Assembly (NCBI RefSeq): GCF_014522265.1
Contig: NZ_CP017024.1
Coordinates: forward strand, 3,570,001 to 3,634,000
From: Pseudomonas oryzihabitans
GTDB taxonomy: Bacteria > Pseudomonadota > Gammaproteobacteria > Pseudomonadales > Pseudomonadaceae
DNA: 64,000 nt
Direction: 5' to 3'
Position 1 is the stretch's first letter, and each line of letters starts with the position of its first letter. Below are positions 35,516 through 45,497 of this stretch, piece by piece. The notes beneath the pieces were generated by a model. The model had not been told where the DNA came from. It made no database searches and saw only the letters and a list, made by a program, of their open reading frames with translations. The position numbers and the translations under genes are program-made.

Positions 35516-36760
35516 ATGGACAGCACCCAGCAAGACCTGCTCGCCACCCTCGAAGCCCGCGGCTTCGTGCACCAGACCACCGATCGTGACGGCCTCGCCC
35601 GTGCCTTTGCCAGTGGACCGGTGACCGGCTATCTTGGCTTCGACGCCACCGCCGACAGCCTCCACGTCGGCCACCTGCAGGGCCTGATGCTGATGCGCTG
35701 GCTGCAGCGCGCCGGCCATCCCATCCTCCTGCTGATCGGTGGCGCCACCACCCGCATCGGTGATCCCAGCTTTCGTGACAGTAGCCGCCCGGTGCTGACC
35801 GACGGCCAGATCGCCCTGAACATGGCCGGCATCGCCAAGGCTTTTCACCGCTATCTTGAAGTGGGCGATGGCCACGGCCGCGCCCAGGTGGTGGACAACG
35901 CCGAGTGGCTCGACGGCCTGGGCTACCTGGATTTTCTCGGCGCCGTCGGCCGGCACTTTTCCATCAACCGGCTGCTGACCTTCGATGCCATCAGGAATCG
36001 TCTCGACCGCGAGCACTCGCTGTCCTTCGAGGAATTCGGCTACACCCTGCTGCAGGCCTACGACTTCGTCGAGCTGTCGCGGCGCTACGGCTGCACCCTG
36101 CAACTGGGCGGTGCCGACCAGTGGGCCAACATCATCAACGGCGTGGAGCTGTCACGCCGGCAGGGCGGTCCCCGGCTCCATGGCCTGACCATGCCGCTGC
36201 TGGCCACCCGCGACGGCCGCAAGATGGGCAAGTCGGCCCAGGGCGCGGTCTGGCTCAACGAGGAGCGGCTGTCGGCCTTCGACTTCTGGCAATTCTGGCG
36301 CAATTGCGACGATGCCGACGTCGAGCGCTTCCTCGCCCTGTTCACCGAGTTGCCGCTGGACGAGGTGCGGCGGCTCGGCGCGCTCGGCGGTGCGGAAATC
36401 AATCTGGCGAAGAGCGTGCTGGCCAATGAGGCGACCCGGCTGGCCCATGGCGAGCGGGCGCAACGCGAGGCTGAGGCAGCCGCCGCCGAGGTATTCGCCG
36501 ATCGCGACGGCGCCGGGCAGTTGCCGGAGGTCGCCCTAAGCCGCAGGCAACTGGACGCGGGCGTCACCCTGGTCGAGTTGCTGGTCGAGGCGGGAGTGCA
36601 ACCGTCGCGCAGTGCGGTACGTCGACTGGCGGAAGGCGGCGGCCTGCGCCTGGACGAGCAACCGGTGATGGATCCCGATATCCGTCTGGCGCTGAGCGAC
36701 GCGGGTCGGCGGGTGAGTCTGGGCAAGAAACGGCATCTGCGCATCACGTTGACCGACTGA
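35516..36760 (+). CDS. tyrS: Tyrosyl-tRNA synthetase
   Basis: 414 aa class Ic synthetase joining tyrosine to tRNA-Tyr. The HIGH motif appears as LHVGHLQG (about residues 44-51), with [10 protein letters not shown] before it and [11 protein letters not shown] after it; tyrosine-pocket segment [21 protein letters not shown] appears as RKMGKSAQG. An S4 RNA-binding domain (about 345-414) contains [10 protein letters not shown]-like sequence ([20 protein letters not shown]). The ATG at 35516 has CAGGAGA upstream. The motif variants resemble the non-KMSKS TyrS type; pseudomonads often carry two TyrRS genes, so this may be one of a pair. Confidence 0.94.
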   Translation: MDSTQQDLLATLEARGFVHQTTDRDGLARAFASGPVTGYLGFDATADSLHVGHLQGLMLMRWLQRAGHPILLLIGGATTRIGDPSFRDSSRPVLTDGQIALNMAGIAKAFHRYLEVGDGHGRAQVVDNAEWLDGLGYLDFLGAVGRHFSINRLLTFDAIRNRLDREHSLSFEEFGYTLLQAYDFVELSRRYGCTLQLGGADQWANIINGVELSRRQGGPRLHGLTMPLLATRDGRKMGKSAQGAVWLNEERLSAFDFWQFWRNCDDADVERFLALFTELPLDEVRRLGALGGAEINLAKSVLANEATRLAHGERAQREAEAAAAEVFADRDGAGQLPEVALSRRQLDAGVTLVELLVEAGVQPSRSAVRRLAEGGGLRLDEQPVMDPDIRLALSDAGRRVSLGKKRHLRITLTD

Positions 36761-36770
36761 GGAGAAGGCT

Positions 36771-37448
36771 ATGAATGTCTGGGTGATAGGTGCCTCGCGG
36801 GGCATAGGGTTGGGGCTGGTGGAGCGCTATCTGACGCAAGGGGCTCAGGTTTTGGCGGTGGTGCGAACGCCGAATGCGGCGTTGGATACGATGGTCGCGG
36901 CCGCCAAGGGGCGGTTGCGGGTAGTGACCGGCGATCTGCGCGATCCCGACCTGGGCACGCGACTGCTGGACGAGCTGGGTGATGGCTCGCTGGAGCGGCT
37001 GATCGTCAATGCCGGCATCATGGGGCCGATGGAAGAGGACGGGCAGCGGGCGAGCGTCGCGGAGCTGGGCGAGTTGTTCCTCACCAATGCCGTGGCGCCC
37101 CTGCGGTTGCTGGAGGCCCTGGCACCGCGGATGGCCGCTGCCGGGGTGGCGGCCTGCCTGAGTTCGCAGATGGGCAGCGTCAGTCTGGCACGAGCCGCCG
37201 AAATGCCACTTTATGGCGCCAGCAAGGCAGCGCTCAACAGCCTGCTGCAGAGCTGGGTCGCCGGGCAGCAGCCGGCGTTCGCCGTGCTGGCACTGCACCC
37301 GGGCTGGGTGCGCACCGAACTGGGCGGGTCCAGCGCGCCGGTCGAGGTGGCCGATAGCGTCGCCGGTCTGGTGGCGACGATCGAGGCGCGGGCCGGCCAG
37401 CCTGGCTGCGCCTTTCTCGACTACCAGGGGCAGGTCCTGCCCTGGTGA
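36771..37448 (+). CDS. Short-chain dehydrogenase (SDR)
   Basis: 225 aa. Cofactor motif [20 protein letters not shown] (GxSxGIG type), NAGIMGP as the NAG motif and active-site Tyr-X3-Lys in [13 protein letters not shown] with Ser in [10 protein letters not shown]. Resembles C-signal/CsgA-like and sniffer-type SDRs. Substrate unknown. It starts ten bases after tyrS with GAGGAGAAGG upstream, so it is probably in the same transcript. Confidence 0.88.
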   Translation: MNVWVIGASRGIGLGLVERYLTQGAQVLAVVRTPNAALDTMVAAAKGRLRVVTGDLRDPDLGTRLLDELGDGSLERLIVNAGIMGPMEEDGQRASVAELGELFLTNAVAPLRLLEALAPRMAAAGVAACLSSQMGSVSLARAAEMPLYGASKAALNSLLQSWVAGQQPAFAVLALHPGWVRTELGGSSAPVEVADSVAGLVATIEARAGQPGCAFLDYQGQVLPW

Positions 37449-37453
37449 ACGAG

Positions 37454-37490
37454 GGGCCGGATCGCTCGCTGCGACTGAGCGCTCCGGCCC
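37454..37490 (+). terminator. GC-rich hairpin between SDR and beta-oxidation genes
   Basis: 14-base arms with one mismatch (37454-37467 and 37477-37490), 9-base loop, followed by TTGT only. It could end the tyrS-SDR transcript or act as a weak attenuator before the next operon. Confidence 0.45.
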
Positions 37491-37546
37491 TTGTCCGACC
37501 CCGGCCGAGGATCGAAGATGAGTCCATCATCCTGGGGAGTGCCACC

Positions 37547-38314
37547 ATGCGCATCGACGAGCAAACCTTTCTGGTAACCGGCGCCGGTTCCGGCCTGGGC
37601 GCCGCCACCGCTGAGGGACTGATCGCGGCAGGCGCCCGAGTGGCAATGCTGGATCTCCAGGCCGAGGCCGTGCAGGCCCAGGCCGAACGGCTCGGCGACC
37701 AGGCTCTGGCGCTGGCCGTGGACGTGACCGATGCCGAGGCCCTGAGCGCCGCCTTGGATGCCGTGCTGGCCCGCTGGGGCAGTCTGCAGGGGGCGATCAA
37801 CTGCGCCGGCATCGTCGGCGGCGCACGCATCCTCGGGCGCAATGGTCCCCACGATCTCGCCGCCTTCGCGCGCATCATCAACGTCAACCTGGTGGGCAGC
37901 TTCAATGTCCTGCGCCTGGCCGCGGCGGCCATGGCCCAGGGTGAGGCCAATGTCGGCGGTGAGCGCGGCGTGATCATCAACACCGCCTCCATCGCTGCCT
38001 TCGATGGCCAGATCGGCCAGGCCGCCTATGCCGCCTCCAAGGGCGGCGTTGCCGCGCTTACCCTGCCGGCGGCGCGCGAACTGGCCGGGCAGGGCATCCG
38101 GGTCATGACCATAGCGCCGGGCGTCTTCGAGACGCCCATGATGGCCGGCATGACCCCCGAGGTACGCGACGCCCTGGCCGCTAATGTGCCCTTTCCGCCG
38201 CGCCTCGGCCGCGGCGAGGAATTCGCCGCCCTGGTCCGCCACATCATCGAGAATCCCATGCTCAACGGCGAGGTGATCCGCCTCGACGGCGCGCTGCGCA
38301 TGGCCCCGCGCTAG
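37547..38314 (+). CDS. 3-hydroxyacyl-CoA dehydrogenase, SDR type (HSD10-like)
   Basis: 255 aa. Cofactor motif [20 protein letters not shown] (TGxxxGxG), NCAGIV, catalytic Ser in [15 protein letters not shown] and Tyr/Lys in [13 protein letters not shown]. The C-terminus [20 protein letters not shown] is that of type II 3-hydroxyacyl-CoA dehydrogenases, which act on 2-methyl-3-hydroxybutyryl-CoA in isoleucine breakdown and on straight-chain substrates. GGGGAG before the ATG. First gene of a three-gene operon with thiolase and hydratase. Confidence 0.88.
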   Translation: MRIDEQTFLVTGAGSGLGAATAEGLIAAGARVAMLDLQAEAVQAQAERLGDQALALAVDVTDAEALSAALDAVLARWGSLQGAINCAGIVGGARILGRNGPHDLAAFARIINVNLVGSFNVLRLAAAAMAQGEANVGGERGVIINTASIAAFDGQIGQAAYAASKGGVAALTLPAARELAGQGIRVMTIAPGVFETPMMAGMTPEVRDALAANVPFPPRLGRGEEFAALVRHIIENPMLNGEVIRLDGALRMAPR

Positions 38315-38324
38315 GAGAATCGTC

Positions 38325-39509
38325 ATGAACGACCCCATTGTCATCGTCGCCGCCGCCCGTACGCCCATGGCGGCCCTGGGTGGCGAACTGGCCGCGCTGT
38401 CGGCGCCGCAGCTTGGTAGCGCCGTGGTCCGCGCCGTACTGGAACGGGCGGGCTGGGCGCCGGAACGGGTCGACGAGGTGCTGCTGGGCTGCGTGCTGCC
38501 CGCCGGCCTCGGCCAGGCACCGGCACGCCAGGCGGCGCTTGGCGCCGGTCTGGCCCAGCGCACGCGCTGCACCACCCTGAACAAGATGTGCGGTTCGGGG
38601 ATGCAGGCGGCCATCCTCGGCCATGACCTGTTGCGCGCCGGCAGTGGCGAGGTGGTGGTGGCGGGCGGCATGGAGAGCATGAGTCGCGCGCCCTATCTGC
38701 TGGAAAAGGCCCGCAGCGGCTACCGCCTCGGCCATGGCGCCCTGATCGACAGCATGTTTCTCGACGGCCTGGAAGACGCCTATGAACCCGGGCGCCTGAT
38801 GGGCACCTTCGCCGAGGATTGCGCCGCGCGCCTGGGCATTGGCCGCGAACGCCAGGATGCCTATGCCCAGCAGTCCCTCGCCCGGGCGCGCCAGGCGCAG
38901 GCCAGCGGTGCCTTCGCCAGCGAGATCGTGGCGGTGGAGGTAGCGGGACGCAGGGAAACCCTGAGCATCGACACCGATGAGCAACCCCGCCGTGCCGATC
39001 CGGCACGCATTCCCACCCTCAAGCCGGCCTTTCGTGAAGGCGGTACCGTCACCGCGGCCAACGCCAGTTCCATCTCGGATGGCGCCGCAGCGCTGCTGCT
39101 GATGCGGGCAAGCACGGCAGCGCGCGAAGGGCTGAGGCCGCTGGCGACGATCCGTGGCCATGCCGCCCATGCCGGCGCGCCGGGCGACTTTCCCACCGCG
39201 CCCATCGGCGCCATCCGTACCTTGCTCGCGCGCATCGACTGGCAGCTGAGCGACGTCAACCTGTTCGAGATCAACGAAGCCTTCGCCGTGGTGGCCCTGG
39301 CCGCTCAGGATGCCTTGGGGCTGGACCCGGAACGCCTGAACGTGCACGGTGGCGCCTGTGCCCTGGGCCATCCCATCGGCGCGTCCGGTGCGCGCATCCT
39401 GGTCACCCTGATCCAGGCGCTGCGCCAGCGCGGTCTGCGCCGGGGCGTGGCGGCCATCTGCATCGGCGGCGGCGAGGCCACGGCCATGGCGCTGGAACTC
39501 AACGACTAG
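38325..39509 (+). CDS. Acetyl-CoA acetyltransferase (thiolase)
   Basis: 394 aa thiolase. Nucleophilic Cys is in TTLNKMCGSGMQAAILGHD (about residue 89), second Cys in AAICIGGGEATAMALELND and His in GGACALGHPIGASGARILVT. Variation: ALGHP is preceded by Cys (GGACALGHP), where most thiolases have Ile. Cleaves 3-ketoacyl-CoA or condenses two acetyl-CoA. It starts ten bases after the SDR stop with AGGAG; the enoyl-CoA hydratase follows 14 bases later. Confidence 0.92.
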   Translation: MNDPIVIVAAARTPMAALGGELAALSAPQLGSAVVRAVLERAGWAPERVDEVLLGCVLPAGLGQAPARQAALGAGLAQRTRCTTLNKMCGSGMQAAILGHDLLRAGSGEVVVAGGMESMSRAPYLLEKARSGYRLGHGALIDSMFLDGLEDAYEPGRLMGTFAEDCAARLGIGRERQDAYAQQSLARARQAQASGAFASEIVAVEVAGRRETLSIDTDEQPRRADPARIPTLKPAFREGGTVTAANASSISDGAAALLLMRASTAAREGLRPLATIRGHAAHAGAPGDFPTAPIGAIRTLLARIDWQLSDVNLFEINEAFAVVALAAQDALGLDPERLNVHGGACALGHPIGASGARILVTLIQALRQRGLRRGVAAICIGGGEATAMALELND

Positions 39510-39523
39510 ACAAGGACAAGACC

Positions 39524-40309
39524 ATGAGCGAAGCCTCTACCGAATCGACCCTGCTGCTGGAGATCGAGGCGCGCGTCGCCCTCATCACCCTCAATCGCCC
39601 CAAAGCGCTCAACGCCCTCAATGCCCAGCTGCTCCATGAGCTGGATGCCATGCTGGCGCGCCTGGACGCCGATCCCGAGGTCGGTTGCGTGGTGCTCACC
39701 GGCTCGGCCAAGGCGTTCGCCGCGGGCGCCGACATCAAGGAAATGGCCGGGCAGGGCTATCCGCAGATCTACCTGGACGACTACTTCCGCGTCGCCGACC
39801 GCATCGCCGAGCGGCGCAAACCGCTGATCGCCGCCGTCGCCGGCTATGCGCTGGGCGGTGGTTGCGAACTGGCGCTGCTGTGCGACTTCATCTATGCCGC
39901 CGACACCGCACGCTTCGGCCTGCCGGAGATCACCCTGGGCGTCATTCCGGGCATCGGTGGTACCCAGCGCCTGACCCGCGCCCTAGGCAAGGCCAAGGCC
40001 ATGGAACTGTGCCTGACCGGGCGGCAGCTGCACGCCGCCGAAGCCGAGCGTGCCGGGCTGGTCGCCCAGGTGTTTCCCGCCGACGAGCTGCTGGAGCGCA
40101 CCCTGGAGGCCGCCCGCGGCATCGCCAGTCGTTCGCTGCCGGCGACCCTGCTGCTCAAGGAAAGCGTCAATCGCGCCTTCGAGACCAGCCTGGCCGAGGG
40201 CATCCGCTTCGAGCGCCGGGTCTTCCATTCGCTGTTCGCCAGCGCCGACCAGAAGGAAGGCATGGCGGCCTTCATCGAGAAGCGACCGGCGAAGTTCGAG
40301 CATCGTTGA
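39524..40309 (+). CDS. Enoyl-CoA hydratase
   Basis: 261 aa crotonase-family hydratase. Oxyanion-hole and CoA-binding segment GSAKAFAAGADIKEMAGQGY, catalytic Glu residues in AGYALGGGCELALLCDFIYA and FGLPEITLGVIPGIGGTQRL, and the C-terminal helix SLFASADQKEGMAAFIEKRP. All motifs are normal for crotonases of beta-oxidation and of branched-chain acyl-CoA breakdown. Third gene of the dehydrogenase-thiolase-hydratase operon, so together they make a hydration, oxidation and thiolysis set. Confidence 0.93.
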   Translation: MSEASTESTLLLEIEARVALITLNRPKALNALNAQLLHELDAMLARLDADPEVGCVVLTGSAKAFAAGADIKEMAGQGYPQIYLDDYFRVADRIAERRKPLIAAVAGYALGGGCELALLCDFIYAADTARFGLPEITLGVIPGIGGTQRLTRALGKAKAMELCLTGRQLHAAEAERAGLVAQVFPADELLERTLEAARGIASRSLPATLLLKESVNRAFETSLAEGIRFERRVFHSLFASADQKEGMAAFIEKRPAKFEHR

Positions 40310-40374
40310 GCACGCCCCGCGCCCGTCAGAGGCGCTAGACTGGCCGTTTCAGCCCAGTGTTGCAGAGCCTCCGG

Positions 40375-41277
40375 ATGCGTATCGAGCCCTTGCCACCCCT
40401 GACCAATCTGATTGCCTTCGAGGCAACGGTCAGGCTCGGCAGCTTTACGCGGGCGGCGCTGGAGCTCAACCTCACGCAGAGCGCCATCAGCCGTCAGGTG
40501 GCGCAGCTGGAGGCCTTTCTCGGTCGCGCGCTGTTTCGCCGAGAGCACAAGCGGCTGCACCTGACCGTCTCCGGGCAGCGCTATGCCGAGCGGGTTCAGC
40601 AGCTGCTCGCGGGTCTCGCGGAAACCACCGCGGACGTCATGGATATCAGTGGCGAGCAGCAGCTGGTGCTGGCCTGTTCCTCGGGCGTGGCCGCGCTGTG
40701 GCTGGGCCCGCTGATCGGCCGCTTCGCCAGTGCCTTTCCCGGCATCGACGTGCGCCTGCGGGTGCTGGACAACCTCGATACCCTGCTCAAGCCGGAATTC
40801 GATCTGGCGCTCTATTTCCTGCGTGAACCGCCGCCCCCGGGGTTGGCTGGCCGCCAGTTGTTTCCCGAGTGGGTAGGCGCCTATTGCGCGCCGGACTACC
40901 TGGGTGGGCGTCAGCTGTCACCCCCGGAGCTGCTCGACCGATGCCTGCTGATGATCGAGGACGGTCAGCGGCGCTGGCTCTCCTGGGCGGAATGGTTCGC
41001 GCGGCTGGGCTATGCCGCCCCGCGGATCCGCCAGCGGCTCACCGTGAGTCAGTACCCCATCCTGGTCGATCTGGCGATTGCCGGCCACGGTATCGTCCTG
41101 GGTTGGCGCCCCATGATCGATGCCCACCTGCAGTCGGGTGCGCTGGTGGCAGCCTGTAGCGAATGCGTGCAGGGGCAGGGTGGTTACTACCTGCTGTGGC
41201 CGGGCGATCGTCAGCCGGGCCTGGCGGCGCGCCGTTTCGAGACCTGGCTGAACGACAGCCTGAGCGCGTCGCACTGA
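40375..41277 (+). CDS. LysR-family transcriptional regulator (GcvA-like)
   Basis: 300 aa. N-terminal HTH ATVRLGSFTRAALELNLTQS then AISRQVAQLEAFLGRALFRR (about residues 18-60), followed by a substrate-binding domain. Length and the layout of the effector domain resemble GcvA/AmpR-type regulators. The ATG at 40375 gives the standard start MRIEPLPPLTNLIAF. It follows the hydratase by 65 bases and precedes the MFS operon by 183 bases, all in the same direction, so its target is either neighbour; the downstream permease operon is more likely. Confidence 0.9.
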   Translation: MRIEPLPPLTNLIAFEATVRLGSFTRAALELNLTQSAISRQVAQLEAFLGRALFRREHKRLHLTVSGQRYAERVQQLLAGLAETTADVMDISGEQQLVLACSSGVAALWLGPLIGRFASAFPGIDVRLRVLDNLDTLLKPEFDLALYFLREPPPPGLAGRQLFPEWVGAYCAPDYLGGRQLSPPELLDRCLLMIEDGQRRWLSWAEWFARLGYAAPRIRQRLTVSQYPILVDLAIAGHGIVLGWRPMIDAHLQSGALVAACSECVQGQGGYYLLWPGDRQPGLAARRFETWLNDSLSASH

Positions 41278-41283
41278 TCCCTC

Positions 41284-41306
41284 TTGCATGCGTCAGGCGC
41301 ATGCAA
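41284..41306. promoter_or_regulatory. Perfect inverted repeat upstream of the MFS operon
   Basis: TTGCATGCG (41284-41292) and CGCATGCAA (41298-41306) with a 5-base spacer, beginning six bases after the LysR stop. No T run follows, so an operator or LysR recognition site is as likely as a terminator. Confidence 0.45.
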
Positions 41307-41460
41307 ACCCCTGCAATCAGCGTTTTCCTGCGTCCCCGGTAGCCCCTTAAGCTCGGCGGCAGAGGGCGGAGATCCTCGTCCTGTTTCCTTTATCGAAACT
41401 GCCGTCGCCGGTGCAGGGACTCCCGAGTTTCCTGCGCGACTTGCATTCAGGGAGCCAACA

Positions 41461-42768
41461 ATGCAGAGCGCTACGACCTTTCCGCAGCCGTCCGCCGCCC
41501 ACCGCCGCCAGGCCAACAAGGCGGTGGTCGCAACCGTGATCGGCAACGGTCTGGAGTGGTTCGACTTCACCGTCTACAGCTTCTTCTCCGTGATCATCGC
41601 CAAGGTGTTCTTTCCGACCGCCAGCGAACTCACCTCCTACCTCCTGGCCCTGGCCACCTTTGGCGTCGGTTTCTTCATGCGGCCAGTAGGGGGCATCCTG
41701 CTCGGCATCTACTCCGATCGCCGCGGTCGCAAGGCGGCGCTGTCGCTGACCATCCTCTTGATGGCCGCCGGTACCCTGATCATCGCCGTGACCCCGGGCT
41801 ATGCCCAGTGGGGGCTGTTCGCCCCGGCGCTCATCGTCTTCGCGCGCTTGCTGCAAGGCTTTTCGGCGGGTGGCGAGATGGGCAGCGCGACCGCCTTTCT
41901 CACCGAACACGCGCCCGCTGGGCAAAAGGCCTACTACTCCAGCTGGATCCAGGCGAGCATCGGGGTGGCGGTCGCCCTGGGTGCAGGCACCGGCGCGCTG
42001 CTGTCGGCGTTGCTGACCCCGGAGCAACTTGAGAGCTGGGGTTGGCGCCTGCCGTTCCTGTTCGGCTCCCTGATCGGCCCCGTCGGTTTCTACATCCGTA
42101 GCCGCATCGACGAAACCCCTGCCTATGCCTCCGTCGAGCGTGCCCAGTCGCCGCTGCGGGAGGTAGTGCGCATCTATCCCCGCCAGACCGCCATTACCTT
42201 TTCCATGGTCGTGCTCTGGACGGTCTGCACCTACTCCGTGCTGTTCTACCTGCCGTCCTACTCTACTCGGGTGCTGGGCCTGCCCAGCGGCCTGGGCTTC
42301 ACCGCCGGTGTACTCGGTGGCGTGGTGCTGCTGGTGGCGACACCCCTGGTAGGGCGCCTGGCAGATCGCCATGGCAAGCGACCCTGGCTGCTGGGGTCGG
42401 CCGTGGCCATCTTCTGCGCCGCCTGGCCGCTGTTCTGGATGCTCAATCGCTGGCCGGGCCTGCCTTCCCTGCTGGTGTTCCAGGCCGTGCTGGGGCTGCT
42501 GATCTCCGGCTATCTGGGCGGTCTGCTGGCAGCCTTCGGCGAATTGTTGCCGACGCGGGTGCTCTCCACCGGACTGTCGGTGGCCTACAACTTCGCCGTG
42601 ACCCTGTTTGGCGGCTTCGCCACCTTTACCGTGACCTGGCTGATCGCTGCTACCGGCAGCCATCTGGCGCCAGCCTTCTACATCATGTTCGCCGCGGCCA
42701 TCAGTGCCGGGGGCGCCGCGCTGTTTCGCGACGGCGCCAGCGGCCAACCCTCGGGAGAATCCGCATGA
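41461..42768 (+). CDS. MFS transporter of the metabolite:H+ symporter family
   Basis: 435 aa with twelve membrane spans. N-terminal signature GNGLEWFDFTVYSFFSVIIA is typical of the MHS group (citrate, alpha-ketoglutarate, proline/betaine, shikimate porters), as is the loop YSDRRGRKAALSLTILLMAA, then ARLLQGFSAGGEMGSATAFL. Substrate not identified. It overlaps the amidohydrolase start by four bases (ATGA), which suggests uptake of the compound that enzyme acts on. Confidence 0.92.
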   Translation: MQSATTFPQPSAAHRRQANKAVVATVIGNGLEWFDFTVYSFFSVIIAKVFFPTASELTSYLLALATFGVGFFMRPVGGILLGIYSDRRGRKAALSLTILLMAAGTLIIAVTPGYAQWGLFAPALIVFARLLQGFSAGGEMGSATAFLTEHAPAGQKAYYSSWIQASIGVAVALGAGTGALLSALLTPEQLESWGWRLPFLFGSLIGPVGFYIRSRIDETPAYASVERAQSPLREVVRIYPRQTAITFSMVVLWTVCTYSVLFYLPSYSTRVLGLPSGLGFTAGVLGGVVLLVATPLVGRLADRHGKRPWLLGSAVAIFCAAWPLFWMLNRWPGLPSLLVFQAVLGLLISGYLGGLLAAFGELLPTRVLSTGLSVAYNFAVTLFGGFATFTVTWLIAATGSHLAPAFYIMFAAAISAGGAALFRDGASGQPSGESA

Positions 42769-44018
42769 CTCAAAACACCTCTCTACTACTGCGCAACGGC
42801 AAGCTGCTCGATCTGACCACCGGCACCCTGATCAGCGGTAAAGAAGTCCTGGTGGACGGTGAGCGCATTACCGCCGTACGCGACCAGAGCGCTGCGCCGC
42901 CGGCAGGTGTCACCGTCATCGATCTGGGCGGCCGCACCCTGATGCCGGGCCTCATCGATTGCCATGTGCATGTACTGGCGTCCAGTGCCAACCTGGGTTT
43001 CAACGCCCTGCAGCCCAACGCCATCATCATGTACCGCGCCTTGCCGATCCTGGGCGCGATGCTCGAGCGCGGTTTCACCACCGTCCGCGATGCCGGCGGT
43101 GCGGACTGGGCGCTGGCGCGCTCCATTGCCCTGGGACTGGTGCCGGGCCCGCGGATCTTCGCCTCCGGCAAGGCGCTGTCGCAGACCGGCGGCCACGGGG
43201 ACATGCGGGCGCGTGGGGAGCTCCTGCTGAACGAGCCGTGCAGTTGCTGTTTCCGCGCCGGTGCCATCGCCCGGGTGGTGGATGGGGTGGACAACGTGCG
43301 CAAGGCGGTGCGCGAAGAACTGCAGCAGGGCGCCAGCCAGATCAAGATCATGGCCTCCGGCGGTGTTTCCTCACCTACTGATCCCATCGCCAATACCCAG
43401 TACAGCGAAGCCGAGCTCTGCGCCATCGTCGAGGAAGCCGAGGCGGCCAACACCTATGTGATGGCCCATGCCTATACCGCCCGCGCCATTCGCCGCGCCG
43501 TGGCGTGCGGGGTACGCACCATCGAACACGGCAATCTGGTCGACCGGGATACGGCGCAGCTGATGCGCGAGCGGGGCGCCTTCGCCGTGCCCACCCAGGT
43601 GACCTACGAGATGCTCGCCGAGCACGGCGCGCGCTATGGCCTGCCAGCGGATTCCGTGGCCAAGATCGAAGATGTCCGTCTGGCGGGCCGTCGCGCCCTG
43701 GAATTCTTCGCCGAGGCGGGCGTGCCCATGGGCTACGGCTCCGACCTGCTGGGCGAGATGCACGAATACCAGACCCAGGAACTGCGCATCCGCGCCGAGG
43801 TGCTGGGCAATCTGGAGGCCTTGCGCAGCGCCACCAGTGTCGCGGCACGCATCCTTGAACGCGAGGGCGAACTGGGTTGTATCGCGACCGGAGCCCTGGC
43901 CGATCTGCTGGTCGTGGATGGCGATCCGCTGGCTGATATCTCCTGTCTGGTGGGGCAGGGCGAAAGACTCGACGTCATCCTGCAAGGTGGCCGTCTGGTG
44001 AAGAATCGCCTCGGGTAA
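42765..44018 (+). CDS. Metal-dependent amidohydrolase (imidazolonepropionase/dipeptidase-like)
   Basis: 417 aa TIM-barrel hydrolase. Metal ligands: LMPGLIDCHVHVLASS (HxH), Lys in QIKIMASGGVSSPTDP, His in VMAHAYTARAIRRAV and IEHGNLVDRDT, and Asp in YGSDLLGEMHEYQ. Closest in pattern to Xaa-Pro dipeptidase and other imidazolonepropionase-like amidohydrolases. The substrate is not determinable. It overlaps the MFS gene (ATGA) and is followed 61 bases later by a SnoaL-like protein gene. Confidence 0.9.
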   Translation: MTQNTSLLLRNGKLLDLTTGTLISGKEVLVDGERITAVRDQSAAPPAGVTVIDLGGRTLMPGLIDCHVHVLASSANLGFNALQPNAIIMYRALPILGAMLERGFTTVRDAGGADWALARSIALGLVPGPRIFASGKALSQTGGHGDMRARGELLLNEPCSCCFRAGAIARVVDGVDNVRKAVREELQQGASQIKIMASGGVSSPTDPIANTQYSEAELCAIVEEAEAANTYVMAHAYTARAIRRAVACGVRTIEHGNLVDRDTAQLMRERGAFAVPTQVTYEMLAEHGARYGLPADSVAKIEDVRLAGRRALEFFAEAGVPMGYGSDLLGEMHEYQTQELRIRAEVLGNLEALRSATSVAARILEREGELGCIATGALADLLVVDGDPLADISCLVGQGERLDVILQGGRLVKNRLG

Positions 44019-44079
44019 CGGGAGTCTTGCCGGACTGGCGCGGTCCCCTGTAGCAGTCAACGCCCATGGAGAACGTGTC

Positions 44080-44481
44080 ATGCCCCTTGCCGCAACCGAA
44101 CTCGGCAGCCACTACCAGGCCTACCTCGACTGCCTCAACCGCCAGGCCTGGACGGCGCTTGGCCGTTATGTCGACGACGCCGTCGAGCACAACGGCCGGC
44201 CCCTGGGATTGGCGGGCTACCAGGCCATGCTTGAAGGCGATCATGCCGCCATTCCCGATCTGCACTTCACCGTCCATCTGCTGGTGGTCGAGGCGCCTTG
44301 GCTGGCCGCGCAGCTGGATTTCGATTGCACGCCGCGCGGCGAGCTGTTCGGGCTGGCGGTGAACGGACGGCGCGTACGCTTCAGCGAACATGTCTTCTAT
44401 CGTTTCGAGAACGGACGCATCCGCGAGGTGCGCTCGGTGATCGATACCGCCGCCATCGCTGCCCAGCTGGCCGACGGCTAA
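44080..44481 (+). CDS. SnoaL/NTF2-like small protein
   Basis: 133 aa with the NTF2 fold pattern of SnoaL-like ester cyclases and hydratase-like enzymes: YQAYLDCLNRQAWTALGRYV, DDAVEHNGRPLGLAGYQAML and the C-terminus FYRFENGRIREVRSVIDTAA. Function unknown. As the last gene of the MFS-amidohydrolase operon, it could process the product. The 3' end overlaps the convergent AraC gene by four bases. Confidence 0.8.
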   Translation: MPLAATELGSHYQAYLDCLNRQAWTALGRYVDDAVEHNGRPLGLAGYQAMLEGDHAAIPDLHFTVHLLVVEAPWLAAQLDFDCTPRGELFGLAVNGRRVRFSEHVFYRFENGRIREVRSVIDTAAIAAQLADG

Positions 44482-45497
44482 CCCGCCCGGGTCTGGCGTT
44501 GGCGATAGCCGAGGGGACTGAGGCCCGTCCACTTGCGAAAGGCGCGCTGGAAGGAACGGGGGTCGGCGAAACCCAGGCGCAGGGCCAGCTCGTCCAGGGG
44601 CAAGGCGCCCTGGTCCAGCTGGCGACAGGCTAGCCGGCACCGGCGTTCGTCCTTGAGGCCCTGGTAGGTCTGGCCGCTCGCGGCCAGCTGGCGCCTCAGG
44701 GTGGCGGGGGCCAGGCCCAGGGCCTCGGCCAGGCTGACGGCGTCCGGCCAGTCCTCTGGTGCACAAGTACGCAACAGGGTGCGGATGCGGGTGATCAGGC
44801 TGGCGTCGTCGCGATAATGCACCAGCAGATTGCCCGGTGCGGCGGCGATGAAGCGGCGCGCGTCCGCGGCAGTACGGCGGATCGGCAGGCCCAGCACGGC
44901 AGCGTTTAGCACCAGGCAGTCTTCGCCGCGAGCGAAGCTCAGCTTGGAGCCGAAGCGCTGCCGATAGTCGGCCAGCAGTTCCGCTGGCGGCTCCTCGGCA
45001 GTCTGGCGGATTTCCTCCAGCGGCAAGCGACGGCCCACCAGCCAGCAGGCCAGGCCGTGCAGGATCAGCCAGAGGGTGAAGACGGCGAAGCTGCCCGGCA
45101 GACTGCCCGGGGCCAGCCGCAGTGTCACCTGCTCGCCATTGCGCTGCAGGCGCAGGTCGACGCCGAGGGTCAGCCGCAGGAAGTCGAGGCTTTGCCGCAG
45201 GGCATCGCCGAGGGTCGGTTGCAGGCGGGTGCTCTGGCAGAGAAAGGCAAAGCTGCCCGCCGGCAGCGGGCGCGGACCGAGAGCGAAGAATTCATCATCG
45301 AAACGCCGCGCCAGGCGATACCACAGCTGGCCGAACAGCGGCGCCGAAAGGCGCTCGCGGCCAAGCAGCAGGTCGGCTAGCTGGACGCCTTCGGCGGCTA
45401 GCAGGGCGTCTGGCGCCAGACCACCGCGCCGGCACAGCCCGGCCAGGGCCTCGTCGAGGATGCCCCGCGCCAGGCTGTCGCGCGGCAGGCCGGTCAC
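44478..45497 (-). CDS. AraC-family transcriptional regulator (OruR-like architecture)
   Basis: 339 aa. An N-terminal Arabinose_bd-type domain (about residues 20-210) contains [20 protein letters not shown] and [18 protein letters not shown]. The C-terminal HTH_18 domain (about 250-335) has [20 protein letters not shown] and the second helix pair [20 protein letters not shown] then [10 protein letters not shown]. This layout resembles OruR and other PA1619-type regulators. Start is GTG at 45497, sharing bases with the lpdV stop (GTGA), so the regulator is the final gene of the bkd operon. Confidence 0.88.
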   Translation of the reverse strand: MTGLPRDSLARGILDEALAGLCRRGGLAPDALLAAEGVQLADLLLGRERLSAPLFGQLWYRLARRFDDEFFALGPRPLPAGSFAFLCQSTRLQPTLGDALRQSLDFLRLTLGVDLRLQRNGEQVTLRLAPGSLPGSFAVFTLWLILHGLACWLVGRRLPLEEIRQTAEEPPAELLADYRQRFGSKLSFARGEDCLVLNAAVLGLPIRRTAADARRFIAAAPGNLLVHYRDDASLITRIRTLLRTCAPEDWPDAVSLAEALGLAPATLRRQLAASGQTYQGLKDERRCRLACRQLDQGALPLDELALRLGFADPRSFQRAFRKWTGLSPLGYRQRQTRAG

